Assembly (NCBI RefSeq): GCF_012395255.1
Contig: NZ_JAAZQD010000005.1
Span: 186,001-250,000 of the forward strand
Source: Oleiagrimonas citrea
GTDB taxonomy: Bacteria > Pseudomonadota > Gammaproteobacteria > Xanthomonadales > Rhodanobacteraceae
Length of the DNA stretch: 64,000 nucleotides
Reading direction: 5' to 3'
Shown: in pieces, positions 37,905-47,205 of the stretch
Layout of the letters: each line of letters opens with the position of its first letter
Position numbering within the stretch: the stretch's first letter is position 1
Translations under genes and position numbers: made by a program
The notes under the pieces: model-generated
Database searches by the model: none
Seen by the model: only the letters and a program-made list of their open reading frames with translations
What the model was told of the DNA's origin: nothing

Positions 37905-38546
37905 TCAGGCCGATTCGTCCTCGACGTTTCCGGGAGCGGCATGACGCCGTTTGCGCCGTCGCCAGACGTAGATGGCGATGCCGACGACCAGCGCGCCGAG
38001 CACGATCCACAGGCCGGTCTGGCCACGGTGTATCCAGGTCAGCAGCCATTCGTGGTTGTTGGCGCCGAAATAGCCCAGGTAGACCCACACCGGCACGCTG
38101 ATGAGTGCGGCCAGTCCGTCCAGCAGCAGGAAGCGGGTGAACGAGACGCGATGGGTAAGGCCGGCGCTGACGAATACCGCTGTGCGCATGCCGGGCAGGA
38201 AGCGGGCCGTGAACAGCAGCCGATTGCCGTAGCGTTCGAACTGCTTCTGCACCGCGTTGTAGCGCTTGGGCGTGAGCACCCATTTCAGCGGACGCTTGTG
38301 CAGCAGGCGCACACCGTAGTGGTGACCGGCCAGGAACATGCCTGCGTCGCCCACCAGCACACCGAGCATGGTCACGGCGAACATCACGTGTACGTTGGCG
38401 TAGCCCAGGCCGGCGATGACGCCGCCGGCGACCAGGGTCACGTCCTCGGGGATCGGCGCGCCCATGCCGCATACCAGCAAGGCCATGAACACGGCCAGAT
38501 AGCCGTTCTCGGCAAAGAAGGTGATGAGGCGGGTGAGCAGGTCCAT
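37905..38546 (-). CDS. DedA-family membrane protein
   Basis: A 213-residue inner-membrane protein from ATG 38546. DedA/SNARE-associated hallmarks are FMALLVCGMGAPIPEDVTLVAGG, the re-entrant helix segment with Gly and Asp (LGVLVGDAGMFLAGHHYG), and RFLPGMRTAVFVSAGLT. Some relatives translocate undecaprenyl phosphate or phospholipid, and others support membrane potential and peptide resistance. The C-terminus is basic (WRRRKRRH). It lies between an SBF-like transporter gene and dnaG on the same strand. Confidence 0.9.
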   Translation of the reverse strand: MDLLTRLITFFAENGYLAVFMALLVCGMGAPIPEDVTLVAGGVIAGLGYANVHVMFAVTMLGVLVGDAGMFLAGHHYGVRLLHKRPLKWVLTPKRYNAVQKQFERYGNRLLFTARFLPGMRTAVFVSAGLTHRVSFTRFLLLDGLAALISVPVWVYLGYFGANNHEWLLTWIHRGQTGLWIVLGALVVGIAIYVWRRRKRRHAAPGNVEDESA

Positions 38547-38640
38547 TCGTGACGTCAGGGGCCGTCCGGTGCGTGAAACGACGATCTTCCCATGGATCGC
38601 GGTGCGATCACAGAGCGAAGACTGCGGTCGCGCGTCACGG

Positions 38641-40359
38641 TCAGGAGGCCTTCTTCGACTTGGCAGCGAGCAGGGCGCGCAATTCGCTCTTGCCGTCCGC
38701 GTCGATGCGGCCCTGGGCAAAGGCCGCCTGCAGGAATTCGATGCGTTGCAGGTCAGCCTGCCGCTCCATCTGCGTCAGCGCGTCGAGGAATTCATTGCGC
38801 TGCATGTCGGCGTCGCCGACGACATCTGCCATGGCCAGTTTCTGCAGGGCCGCGGCCTCCTCGCGCTCGGCGAAGTGCTCGAGCAGCACGCCGGTGCGGA
38901 TGCCGGGGCGGGTGCGGATCAGTTCGATCAGTTCGATCAGCAGTGGTACGCCTGGTCTGTCCAGGCGCGAAAAGCCGTACGGGGGTTCCAGTTCCTCGGC
39001 CAGGCTTGGGCGCGCCAGCAGCAGGGCGATGGCGCTGCGCACCAGGGTCCGGCGCACGCTGCGCGACTGCATCGGGCGCTCGGCGCGCGGTGGCGCGTCG
39101 GGTTCGAAGCGTGTCTGCGCGCCGGTGCGCGCGGTCAGTTCCTGCCCCATCAGGTCGCGGAACGCGCCGTCGGGCAGACGCGCGATCAGGGGGCGGGCGC
39201 GTTCGGCCAGGCGTGCGCGCCCGTCGATGGAGCGCAGGTCGATGTCCTCGCCGAGGTGATCGAAGAAGTATTCCGACAGCGGGGTGGCGTCGGCTAGACG
39301 GCGCTCGAAGCCGTCCTTGCCCTCGGCGCGGATCAGCGAATCCGGGTCCTCGCCTTCGGGCAGGAACAGGAAGAACGCCTGGCGTCCATCGCGCAGGCGT
39401 GGCAGCGCGGCTTCCAGCGCCTTCCAGGCGGCGGCACGGCCGGCGCGGTCGCCGTCGAAGCAGAACACCACGTCGGGCGCGCTGCGGAACAGGCGCTCGG
39501 TATGCTCGGGCGTGGTCGCGGTGCCCAGCGTGGCCACGGCGATGGGCAGACCGGCCTGATGCAGGGCGATGGCGTCCATATAGCCCTCGACCACCAGTAG
39601 CCGCGTCAGCGAGGCGTTGGCCTGCTTGCACTGCCACAGGCCGAACAGCTCGCGGCCCTTGTGGAACAGCGGCGTCTCGGGCGAGTTGAGGTATTTCGGA
39701 CCGTCGCCGTCGAGAATGCGTCCGCCAAAGGCGATGACGCGGCCGCGGCGGTCCATGATCGGGAACATCAGGCGCGCGCGGAAGCGGTCGTACTTGCCGC
39801 GATCGCCGGTCGAGATCATGCCGGCCTGCTCCAGCCACTGCTTGCGCTCGGGCGTGGTGCCGAGTCGGTTCAGCAGGCTGCTGCCGCCCGGCGCCCAGCC
39901 GATGCGGAAGCGGGCGATGGTGTCGGCGTCGAGACCGCGCTGATCGCAATAGGCCCGGGCCGGTGCATTTTCACGCAGGGCCTTCTCGTAGAAGGTCGCG
40001 GCCTGGTCGAGCAGTTCGTACCAGCCGCTGCGGTCCTCGCGCGGACGGTTGTCGCCGCCCTCGCGCGGCACTTCCAGTCCCACCGACTGCGCCAGTTCCT
40101 CGACCGCGTCGGGGAACTCCAGGCGCTCGTACTCCATCAGGAACTTGATCGCGCTGCCGTGCGCGCCGCAACCGAAGCAGTGATAGAACTGCTTCTGCGG
40201 GCTGACGTAGAAGGACGGCGTGCGCTCGTCGTGGAATGGGCAGCAGGCGGTCCATTCGCGGCCGGCCTTCTTCAACGGCACGCGCCGCTCCACCACTTCG
40301 ACGATGTCGATGCGGGTAAGCAGGTCGTCGATGAAGCTTTCGGGAATCAGGCCACGCAT
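38641..40359 (-). CDS. dnaG: DNA primase DnaG
   Basis: A 572-residue primase that makes RNA primers for replication. The N-terminal zinc finger has ligands C40, H43, C61 and C64 (CPFHDERTPSF, HCFGCGAHG). The catalytic core includes FGGRILDGDGPKYLNSPET. The TOPRIM motifs are LLVVEGYMDAIALHQ and VVFCFDGDRAG, and a DnaB-binding C-terminal helical domain follows. Slightly short compared with E. coli (581). Unusually, the common neighbours rpsU and rpoD are absent; DedA and an ELM1-like gene flank it. Confidence 0.97.
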   Translation of the reverse strand: MRGLIPESFIDDLLTRIDIVEVVERRVPLKKAGREWTACCPFHDERTPSFYVSPQKQFYHCFGCGAHGSAIKFLMEYERLEFPDAVEELAQSVGLEVPREGGDNRPREDRSGWYELLDQAATFYEKALRENAPARAYCDQRGLDADTIARFRIGWAPGGSSLLNRLGTTPERKQWLEQAGMISTGDRGKYDRFRARLMFPIMDRRGRVIAFGGRILDGDGPKYLNSPETPLFHKGRELFGLWQCKQANASLTRLLVVEGYMDAIALHQAGLPIAVATLGTATTPEHTERLFRSAPDVVFCFDGDRAGRAAAWKALEAALPRLRDGRQAFFLFLPEGEDPDSLIRAEGKDGFERRLADATPLSEYFFDHLGEDIDLRSIDGRARLAERARPLIARLPDGAFRDLMGQELTARTGAQTRFEPDAPPRAERPMQSRSVRRTLVRSAIALLLARPSLAEELEPPYGFSRLDRPGVPLLIELIELIRTRPGIRTGVLLEHFAEREEAAALQKLAMADVVGDADMQRNEFLDALTQMERQADLQRIEFLQAAFAQGRIDADGKSELRALLAAKSKKAS

Positions 40360-40410
40360 GGGACCGCTAGGATGCCACGCCGCGGCGTGGCATGCGCGTA
40401 CTTTTGATGC

Positions 40411-41433
40411 TCAGAGCCCGAGTCTTCGGCGCAGTTCGGCGGCGATGGCGGCGGTTTCGCGGAGCGGGGCTGTCGTGGTCGGGGCCTCGTCTTCGAGGTC
40501 GTGCAGCAAGCCGCGCTGGCGCAATGCGGCATGGAAGCGCGCCAGCTTCGGCGGCAGCGTCTCCGGAGCCAGGGTGTGCACGGGCGCGCCGGTGGCGGCG
40601 GCCTCGGAGAGCATGTTGACGGAGTCGGGCGTCACGATCAGGCGGTCGGCCCAGCCGAGCACGCCGGGGTAGGGGTTGGGGCCGTCCGCGACGTTGCGCC
40701 ACTGCAGACCCGGAACGCCCTCCAGTGCGTCGCGCACGCGTTCGAACAGCGCGTCCGGCGTGCGACGCGAGGCCAGCAGCAGCACGCTGCCGCCGTCTCG
40801 CTGCCGGCGCGCGCGGAGATGGGCGACCAGGCGGTTGGTCCAGGCCTCGTCGAGCGGTGCGCCGCGCCGCGGTCCGCCCAGCAGGACGCCAAGACGCGGG
40901 CCGGGCAGCTCGCCGAGGTGGGCGAAGGCTTCGCGGCCACTCGCCAGCCAGGCATCGTCGATGGGATTCAGCGAACCCAGCGGGTTGAGCACGTTGGGGC
41001 CGGTCAGCCCATCGTGCTGCGGTGCGATCACGGCATCCCAGTGCTTCGGGTCGATGCGCGGATCGAGAATCTGCACGCAGCGGGTGGTGCCGCCGGAGAG
41101 GTCGGGCAGCAGGCGGGTCAGCAAGGCCGCGGCGCGTCCGCAGCCGATGGCCAGGTCCGGCCAGGGTGGCGCCAGGTGGTGCCGGTGTCCGGCGTCCACA
41201 GCGAGACGGCCGCCGGGCAGCCTGCGTGGCGCCAGCCATGACCAGGGTGGCCGCAGCGGCAGCACGAGATTGCGTGCCGGCAGTTCCAGCGCCTGCGCCA
41301 GGGCCAGTGCCTGCCGCTCGTTGCCGGCCGCGCCGTCGGTGAGCACCCAGCAACGTTGTGCGGTGCCGGAAACGGGTTTTGTGTCGTTTTCGAGCACAGT
41401 CTGTTCTCGGTGGCGGGGGTGGAAGGGTCGCAC
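40411..41433 (-). CDS. ELM1-family protein (mitochondrial-fission ELM1-like)
   Basis: About 340 residues. The N-terminal half opens with CWVLTDGAAGNERQALALAQAL, and the C-terminal half contains VTPDSVNMLSEAAATGAPVHTL, a glycosyltransferase-GT-B-like acceptor motif. This is the ELM1/PF06258 family. Bacterial members are annotated as nucleoside-diphosphate-sugar epimerase or mitochondrial-fission ELM1 without experimental function. The first 12 residues may not be translated: GTG 41397 is an alternative start. Confidence 0.8.
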   Translation of the reverse strand: MRPFHPRHREQTVLENDTKPVSGTAQRCWVLTDGAAGNERQALALAQALELPARNLVLPLRPPWSWLAPRRLPGGRLAVDAGHRHHLAPPWPDLAIGCGRAAALLTRLLPDLSGGTTRCVQILDPRIDPKHWDAVIAPQHDGLTGPNVLNPLGSLNPIDDAWLASGREAFAHLGELPGPRLGVLLGGPRRGAPLDEAWTNRLVAHLRARRQRDGGSVLLLASRRTPDALFERVRDALEGVPGLQWRNVADGPNPYPGVLGWADRLIVTPDSVNMLSEAAATGAPVHTLAPETLPPKLARFHAALRQRGLLHDLEDEAPTTTAPLRETAAIAAELRRRLGL

Positions 41434-41530
41434 GGGACCCCTACACTGGGAAACGCCGATGTCGAATCATGGCTGTTGCGGATCGACTGCGCGGCCTCGG
41501 CCCGTCCTCACCTTCATGGAGTCTGATGCT

Positions 41531-42142
41531 ATGCGTACTTTCTTCGCCACCCTGCTGATCGGTCTGCTATCCGCCGCGCCGGTCATGGCCAAGCCGGTCA
41601 CCTACAAACTCGATCCCAACCACACCCAGATCCGTGTGGTCTGGAATCACTTCGGGTTCTCCAACCCGGACGCCAACTTCACCCACATCACCGGCACGCT
41701 GGTGTACGACGCCGCCGATCCGGCGAAGTCGTCGGTGAAGGTCGATATTCCGCTGTCCGGGCTGGACACGCACGTCACCAAGCTGGACGAGCACCTGAAG
41801 GGCGCCGATTTCTTCAACGTCGCGAAATTCCCGACCGCGCACTTCGTCAGCACCAAGGTGACGCCCGCGGGCAAGGACAAGCTGACGGTCGACGGTAACC
41901 TCAGCGTGCACGGCGTGACCAAGCCGGTGACGCTGCATGTGACCGTCAACAAGGTTGGCATCCAGCCGATGCTGAAGGCGCCGGCGGCCGGCTTCGACGC
42001 CACCACCACGCTTAAGCGCAGCGACTTCGGCGTGGGTGCCTACGCGCCGATGGTCAGCGACGAGGTGAAGGTGCATATCACCGTCGAGGCGCTGGGCGCG
42101 GAAGCCTACGCCAAGATGCAGAAGATGATGAAGGGCGAGTGA
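41531..42142 (+). CDS. YceI-family periplasmic lipocalin-like protein
   Basis: A 203-residue secreted protein with a signal peptide (FFATLLIGLLSAAPVMA). The YceI beta-barrel has the typical YKLDPNHTQIRVVWNHFGFS start, then SGLDTHVTKLDEHLKGADFF and DGNLSVHGVTKPVTLHV. Family members bind polyisoprenoids such as ubiquinone precursors; in E. coli expression follows osmotic and pH stress. The ATG at 41531 has GGAG upstream. It is divergent from the ELM1-like gene and convergent with a Yip1 gene. Confidence 0.92.
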   Translation: MRTFFATLLIGLLSAAPVMAKPVTYKLDPNHTQIRVVWNHFGFSNPDANFTHITGTLVYDAADPAKSSVKVDIPLSGLDTHVTKLDEHLKGADFFNVAKFPTAHFVSTKVTPAGKDKLTVDGNLSVHGVTKPVTLHVTVNKVGIQPMLKAPAAGFDATTTLKRSDFGVGAYAPMVSDEVKVHITVEALGAEAYAKMQKMMKGE

Positions 42143-42150
42143 TTGCCACG

Positions 42151-42181
42151 GCGCCCGCCGTCGTGAGCCGGCGGCGGGCGC
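42151..42181. terminator. GC-rich hairpin between convergent yceI-like and Yip1 genes
   Basis: A perfect 10-base GC stem (42151-42160 with 42172-42181) around an 11-base loop lies in the 46-base gap between the two stops. No U-run follows on either strand, so it could be a rho-assisted or mRNA-stabilising structure. Confidence 0.45.
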
Positions 42182-42188
42182 TATCGTT

Positions 42189-43367
42189 TCAGTTCCCGCC
42201 GACGCCCGCGTCGCGCAGCTTTTCCAGCGCATCCAGGTTCACCGCGTCGACGGCATCCTTGAGTACCTCGAAATCCTTTGCATGGCCCTGTGCGCGCACC
42301 GCATAGCGGCCGCCGACCAGTACGGCGTATTCGCCGCTTCGGGTCTTGTCGTTCCAGCGTTCGTGCACGATGCGGTCGCCGTCGTGGCGGACTTTCTCGA
42401 AGCCGTCGTCGGTGACGGTTTCCATGTCTTGCGTGATCATGCCGCTGAGCGCGAGCAGTGAGCGCGCGCCGCCGGTGTCGGTGATGGTCAGATCGACGCG
42501 CTGGCCGTTCTCGCCGAGGTAGGTGGCGCGGGCCTGGCTGATCTGCATGTTCATCACGTCCTGGCGGCTGGCGCGGGCGTTGTTGCGCGTCAGGTCGTCC
42601 AGACCGCCGGGCAGCAGGGCGCGCATGCGGTCGGGGGCCATCGATTGGATGTGCTCGGCGGCCGTCTTGTCGCTGTTGTCCGCGTCGTCCGCTCGCTTGT
42701 TCCGGTCTTCGAGCTGCGCCATCGCGCTGGCGACATCCGCCTGCGCGGCGCGGTCCGCGTGGTGGTGAAGGCGATGCATCAGGATGCCGGCTCCGGTCAC
42801 GGCGCCGAGGATCGCGGCGAGCACCCAGCCGAGGAGGATCGCGATCAAGACGCTCAGTGCGGTGTAGCCGAGACGCTTCTCGGCCGGGCACTGCATGGTG
42901 TGCGGCAGACCGAGGTAGAACAGGTAGATGGCGTACAGGCCGCCGGCGAACATGACGAGCCAGCCGATCCAGGGAATGACCACGGCCATGCCGGCGACCC
43001 ACGATGCGGTCCAGGCATAGGCCGTGAGTTTCAGCGCCTGGATAGGGTCCTTGCGGCCTTCGAAGGTCGGCGCCAGCGCATTGACCACGGCGGCGACCAC
43101 GTACACCAGCACAAGGCTGAGGACATAGCCGAGCATCAGTCGCCAAATCCCGTGGCCGAAGGAATCGCGCACGTGCATGCCGAATGCGTAATAGCCAATC
43201 AGGCTGGACTTGATGAACGCGAAGACCACCGGCACGGCGGCCAGAATCAGGATGTAGCGCTTGTACAGCGAGGCGACGGATTCTGCTTCGCCTGCGATGA
43301 CGGGCCATTCCCGGTTCGGCTGCAGCAAAATGCCCTTGATCCGGGTCAGTAGTCTGTCGAAATCCAT
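42189..43367 (-). CDS. Yip1-domain membrane protein with C-terminal soluble region
   Basis: 392 residues from ATG 43367 (GGGAGA upstream). Residues 1 to about 210 carry five hydrophobic helices in the Yip1/DUF1282 pattern, beginning FDRLLTRIKGILLQPNREW. The remainder is soluble and includes ITDTGGARSLLALSGM and YAVLVGGRYAVRAQG. The soluble extension is not part of Yip1 itself and I do not recognise it. A possible role in membrane organisation is inference. Confidence 0.8.
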   Translation of the reverse strand: MDFDRLLTRIKGILLQPNREWPVIAGEAESVASLYKRYILILAAVPVVFAFIKSSLIGYYAFGMHVRDSFGHGIWRLMLGYVLSLVLVYVVAAVVNALAPTFEGRKDPIQALKLTAYAWTASWVAGMAVVIPWIGWLVMFAGGLYAIYLFYLGLPHTMQCPAEKRLGYTALSVLIAILLGWVLAAILGAVTGAGILMHRLHHHADRAAQADVASAMAQLEDRNKRADDADNSDKTAAEHIQSMAPDRMRALLPGGLDDLTRNNARASRQDVMNMQISQARATYLGENGQRVDLTITDTGGARSLLALSGMITQDMETVTDDGFEKVRHDGDRIVHERWNDKTRSGEYAVLVGGRYAVRAQGHAKDFEVLKDAVDAVNLDALEKLRDAGVGGN

Positions 43368-43591
43368 GGCGTTCTCCCTGATGATGTGTCGATGGCCGTG
43401 ACGGCGCATGCGAGGCGCGTTCCACCCCTGTCGCGCTCCGTAGCATTCTAGGACATCGTGCACGGATGCCGATTCGGCCGTAGGCACTAGGCGCATGTGT
43501 TTCTATCGCCCAGGCTCCTGGCCGGATCGTGCCGACGCGACCCCGGCTGCGGTACCATGTCGGTCTCACTTTCGACCCTGGAGCCTGACCC

Positions 43592-43801
43592 ATGCAGCGC
43601 CAAGATCCGGCCGCGGAAAAACTGGTGCCGGCCAATGCCGAACATCGTTACAAAGTGACGCACAGCGACCTTCCGCTGTCGTGTCCGATGCCGGGCATGT
43701 ACCTGTGGAACTCGCACCCGCGGGTGTATCTGCCCATCGAGGACGAGGGCGGAACCGCCGTATGTCCCTATTGCGCCGCGCAATATGTGCTAACGGACTG
43801 A
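43592..43801 (+). CDS. Zinc-finger CHCC-domain protein
   Basis: A 69-residue protein with the zf-CHCC pattern seen in the NDUFS6 family: a conserved SCPMPGMYLWNSHPRVYLPI, then VCPYCAAQYVL. The Cys/His ligands match C31, H42, C58 and C61. In Gammaproteobacteria such small proteins stand near LPS genes, as here just before a glycosyltransferase. Function is unknown. Confidence 0.88.
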   Translation: MQRQDPAAEKLVPANAEHRYKVTHSDLPLSCPMPGMYLWNSHPRVYLPIEDEGGTAVCPYCAAQYVLTD

Positions 43802-43892
43802 AATCTGCGTTCCGAATCACATATTTGACTCCTGATTCGGCATGTTCTTTGCTTGACATTCCAGGGATGCTTGGGACATAGGCAGTGACGCC

Positions 43893-45077
43893 ATGTACAA
43901 CACCGGGCCGCAGAGTCCCTTCAACATGCCAAACCGGGTACCTACCGTTGCCCGGTCGTCGTCGCCGATGACCGTGGTTCAATTGATGCCTGCCATGCAT
44001 TCGGGCGGGGCGGAACGGTCGACCCTGGAAATCGCCAGCGCGCTGGTTGCCGCCGGGCATCGTTCGGTGGTGATCTCGGCGGGCGGACGGCTGGTGCACA
44101 AGCTGGAGGAAGGCGGCAGCCGGCACATCACCCTGGATATCGGCCGCAAGTCGCTGGGCGTGTTCGGCAAGGTGCGCGCGCTGCGCCGTCTGCTGCGCGA
44201 GATCAAGCCCGACATCGTGCACGCGCGCTCGCGCATGCCAGCGTGGCTGGGCTACCTGGCCCTTCGCGGCATGAAACCGCGACCACACTTCGTCACTACC
44301 GTGCACGGGCTCAACTCGCCGGGGTTCTACAGCCGCATCATGCTGCGTGGCGACCGCGTGATCGCGGTGTCGCAGAGCGTGCGCGATTACGTCATCAAGC
44401 ACTATCCGGATTTCGACCGTTCGCGCCTGGAGGTGATTCCGCGCGGCGTCGACAGTGCGGCCTTTCCGTATGGCTATCGGCCCGAGGACGAATGGCGCGA
44501 GCGCTTCTTCAGCGAATATCCGCAGTTGGACGCGTTTCCGCTGCTGACGCTGCCGGGTCGCGGCACGCGTCTCAAGGGACACGACGACGCCATCGAACTG
44601 CTGGCCGGGCTGCACAGTCGCGGCATCGAGGCACGACTGCTGCTGCTGGGCGTGATCGAGCCTGGGCGCGAAGCCTACGTCGCCGAGTTGCGGCAACGCA
44701 TTTCAGCGCGCGGCATGGACGACAAGGTGGTGATGACGCCGCCGCGCGATGATGTGCGCGACATCTTTGCGGTGTCATCGCTCATCCTGCAGCTGTCCAA
44801 CAAGCCCGAATCGTTCGGTCGCACCGTGATCGAAGCGCTCTCGCTGTGCCGTCCCGTGCTGGGCTATGCCCACGGCGGTGTCGGCGAATTGCTCGCCGAG
44901 CTGTATCCCGCCGGCCGCGTGCCGCTGGGCGACAAGGAGCGGCTGGTCGAGCGCGCCGCCGAGTTGCTGCGTCTGGCGCCGTCGATTGCGCCGCTGGATC
45001 GTTATCGTCTGCAGGACATGCAGATGGATGTGCTGCGCCTGTACGACGAACTGCTCACACATACGGACACGGATTGA
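43893..45077 (+). CDS. GT4-family glycosyltransferase, probably LPS core
   Basis: A 394-residue GT-B enzyme. The N-terminal Rossmann half has VVQLMPAMHSGGAERSTLE, an LPS/exopolysaccharide glycosyltransferase signature. The C-terminal half has GRGTRLKGHDDAIELL and the sugar-nucleotide site SNKPESFGRTVIEALSL with its EX7E-like motif. The start is uncertain: ATG 43893, 43926 and 43968 are all in frame, and only the last removes the unconserved leader. It opens a run of LPS genes (O-antigen ligase, GT2). The transferred sugar cannot be read from sequence. Confidence 0.88.
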   Translation: MYNTGPQSPFNMPNRVPTVARSSSPMTVVQLMPAMHSGGAERSTLEIASALVAAGHRSVVISAGGRLVHKLEEGGSRHITLDIGRKSLGVFGKVRALRRLLREIKPDIVHARSRMPAWLGYLALRGMKPRPHFVTTVHGLNSPGFYSRIMLRGDRVIAVSQSVRDYVIKHYPDFDRSRLEVIPRGVDSAAFPYGYRPEDEWRERFFSEYPQLDAFPLLTLPGRGTRLKGHDDAIELLAGLHSRGIEARLLLLGVIEPGREAYVAELRQRISARGMDDKVVMTPPRDDVRDIFAVSSLILQLSNKPESFGRTVIEALSLCRPVLGYAHGGVGELLAELYPAGRVPLGDKERLVERAAELLRLAPSIAPLDRYRLQDMQMDVLRLYDELLTHTDTD

Positions 45078-45155
45078 ACGCTGTTTCGCCGTGACGCATG
45101 GCTGTCGGGCTTCCGGCTGGCCTACAATCGGCCTTTGTCTCGCGGATGGCCGTGC

Positions 45156-46433
45156 ATGTCCGAAGCCTCGTCCCTGAAAGCCGCACTGCGTTCGCCACTG
45201 TTGCCATTCTGGCTGGTGCTGGCGCTATTGCCGCTCGGCCGCGCCAGCGAGTTGGGCACGCTGCTGTGCCTGTTCGGCTGCGTGATGCTGTTCGCGCGCG
45301 AGCCGCATGCGTTGTCCAATCATGCCGGCGCGCGACTGCTGCTGATGCTGTTCGCGGCGTACCTGCTGGCTGCGCTGCTGTCGGCGCTCGACAGCGTGGC
45401 GCCGGGACGCAGCTGGCTGACGGTGGCCGGCATTCTTCGCTATGCCCCGCTGGGCATCTACGCCTGTTTCGCCATCCGTCGCTGGCCGCGCCTGCGGGCG
45501 ATGTACGTCGCCAGCGCCATCGTCGTGGCGTGCTGGGCGCTGGACGCCTGGGTGCAGATGTTCACCGGCTGGAGTCTGGGCGGGCAGGCTGCGCCACATC
45601 GGATATCGGGCATCTTCGGCGCCGACAATCTCAAGCTGGGGCCGGTGCTGGCCAGTCTGTCGCCCTTCGTGGTGTGGGCAGCGCGCGAGCGCTGGGGCTT
45701 GCGCGGGATGGTTGCCGCGCTGCTTCTGCTACTGGGGCCGATTCTGCTGTCCGGTTCGCGCGCGGCGTGGCTGACGTTCGCATTGGTGGTGCTGGCCTAT
45801 GCCGCGTTCGAGGCACGCACACTGAAGCGTTTTGCATTGTTCTGCGCGGGCGGGTTGGTTGCACTGGCGCTGGCGGTCGGTGTGGCCTGGCAGTTTTCGC
45901 CGCGCTTCGAGGCGCGTGTCACGCGCAGCATGCAGGTGTTCAGCGACAGCGAGTCGGGCGTGAATGCGGCATTGAGCGGACGCCTGGATATCTGGGGCGT
46001 GGCCGCGCGCATGTATGCGGGGCATCCGATCAACGGCGTCGGCGTGCGCGGCTTCCGCTATGCCTATCCGCAGTACGCGCCGAAGAACGATCATTTCGTG
46101 GTCAGCGACGAGGCCTGCGGCGCGCATGAGGGCGCCTGTCATGCGCATCAACTGCTGCTGGAGGTTGCCAGTGAGACGGGCACGCTCGGGTTGCTGATCT
46201 GGCTGGCGGCCGCCGTGGTGGCCGTCCGCGCCTGGCGTCGTGTCGGGTCGGCGGCGCGGCGACGCGCGTTTCCGGCGACGCTGGCGCTGGGCGTGACGCT
46301 GTTTCCGCTGAACACGCACCTGGCGTTCTACTCGGCCTGGTGGGGATTGCTGTTCTGGTGGCTGCTGGCGCTGTGGTGCGCGGCGCTGTTCGTGGTCGAG
46401 GAATCGCCGGGAGTCGTGCATGGCCGGTCGTGA
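45156..46433 (+). CDS. O-antigen ligase family protein (WaaL-like)
   Basis: A 425-residue membrane protein with 11-12 hydrophobic helices that would join O-antigen or another polymer to lipid A core. The Wzy_C domain has the family periplasmic loop with HQLLLEVASETGTLGLL, including the conserved His and Glu, and LSGSRAAWLTF upstream. It starts at ATG 45156; an in-frame ATG at 45135 adds seven residues. It overlaps the downstream GT2 gene by 14 bases. Distinguishing ligase from Wzy polymerase by sequence is unsafe. Confidence 0.82.
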   Translation: MSEASSLKAALRSPLLPFWLVLALLPLGRASELGTLLCLFGCVMLFAREPHALSNHAGARLLLMLFAAYLLAALLSALDSVAPGRSWLTVAGILRYAPLGIYACFAIRRWPRLRAMYVASAIVVACWALDAWVQMFTGWSLGGQAAPHRISGIFGADNLKLGPVLASLSPFVVWAARERWGLRGMVAALLLLLGPILLSGSRAAWLTFALVVLAYAAFEARTLKRFALFCAGGLVALALAVGVAWQFSPRFEARVTRSMQVFSDSESGVNAALSGRLDIWGVAARMYAGHPINGVGVRGFRYAYPQYAPKNDHFVVSDEACGAHEGACHAHQLLLEVASETGTLGLLIWLAAAVVAVRAWRRVGSAARRRAFPATLALGVTLFPLNTHLAFYSAWWGLLFWWLLALWCAALFVVEESPGVVHGRS

Positions 46434-47205
46434 ACCGCTGTCGGTGGTGGTTATCACTTACAACAACGCCGACACACTGGATCGTTGTTTGCGTGAGGTC
46501 GACTGGGTCGAGGACCTGGTGGTACTCGATTCCGGTTCGGACGACGACACGGTGGCCATCGCCCGCCAGCACGGAGCGCGGGTGGAGACGCATCCGTTCG
46601 ACGACTACGGCCCGCAGAAGCAGCGCGCCATCGACATGGCGCGGCACGACTGGGTGCTGAATCTGGATGCCGACGAAATCCTGTCGCCGGGCACGCGCGA
46701 GGTGATCGAGCGGGCGCTGGTTGCACCGGATGTCGCCGGTTACCGCCTGCCGCGCCGCGAACGCATGTTCTGGGGCGTGCAGCACCGCCACAGTCATCGC
46801 AATGGGCATCTGCGACTGTTCGATCGCCGCCGCGGCGGCATGAACGATGTCGAGGTGCATGCCGCCGTCGAAGTCGATGGCCCGGTGCGCACGCTGCGCG
46901 AGGCGGATTTCGTCAACGACGGCGATGCCGACATTGCGACGCGTGTGGACAAGATCAACCGCTATTCCAGCGGCATGGTCGCGCACAAGTTGCGCCGGCG
47001 GCAGCGCTTCACAGGCGTGCGCATGGTGCTGTATCCGCCGGTGTTCTTTCTGCGGCAGTACCTGTTCAAACGCTACTTCCTCAGCGGCTGGGCCGGCTTC
47101 GTCGCCAGCGTGACCGGCGCGTTCTATGTGTTCCTGAAATACGCGAAGCTGTACGAGGCGCGGCGGAACGCGCGTGCGCACGACGACGGTCAGCGGCGCG
47201 AGTAG
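46420..47205 (+). CDS. GT2 glycosyltransferase (WaaE/LgtF-like LPS core enzyme)
   Basis: A 261-residue GT-A enzyme: LSVVVITYNNADTLDRCL, the acidic nucleotide-sugar site VLNLDADEILSPGT, and a family-specific LRLFDRRRGGMNDVEVH. Members such as WaaE and LgtF add beta-1,4-glucose to an inner-core heptose. A hydrophobic C-terminal segment (VFFLRQYLFKRYFLSGWAGF) suggests membrane association. It is 14-base overlapping with the ligase gene and overlaps the convergent acyltransferase gene by 16 bases. Confidence 0.88.
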   Translation: MAGREPLSVVVITYNNADTLDRCLREVDWVEDLVVLDSGSDDDTVAIARQHGARVETHPFDDYGPQKQRAIDMARHDWVLNLDADEILSPGTREVIERALVAPDVAGYRLPRRERMFWGVQHRHSHRNGHLRLFDRRRGGMNDVEVHAAVEVDGPVRTLREADFVNDGDADIATRVDKINRYSSGMVAHKLRRRQRFTGVRMVLYPPVFFLRQYLFKRYFLSGWAGFVASVTGAFYVFLKYAKLYEARRNARAHDDGQRRE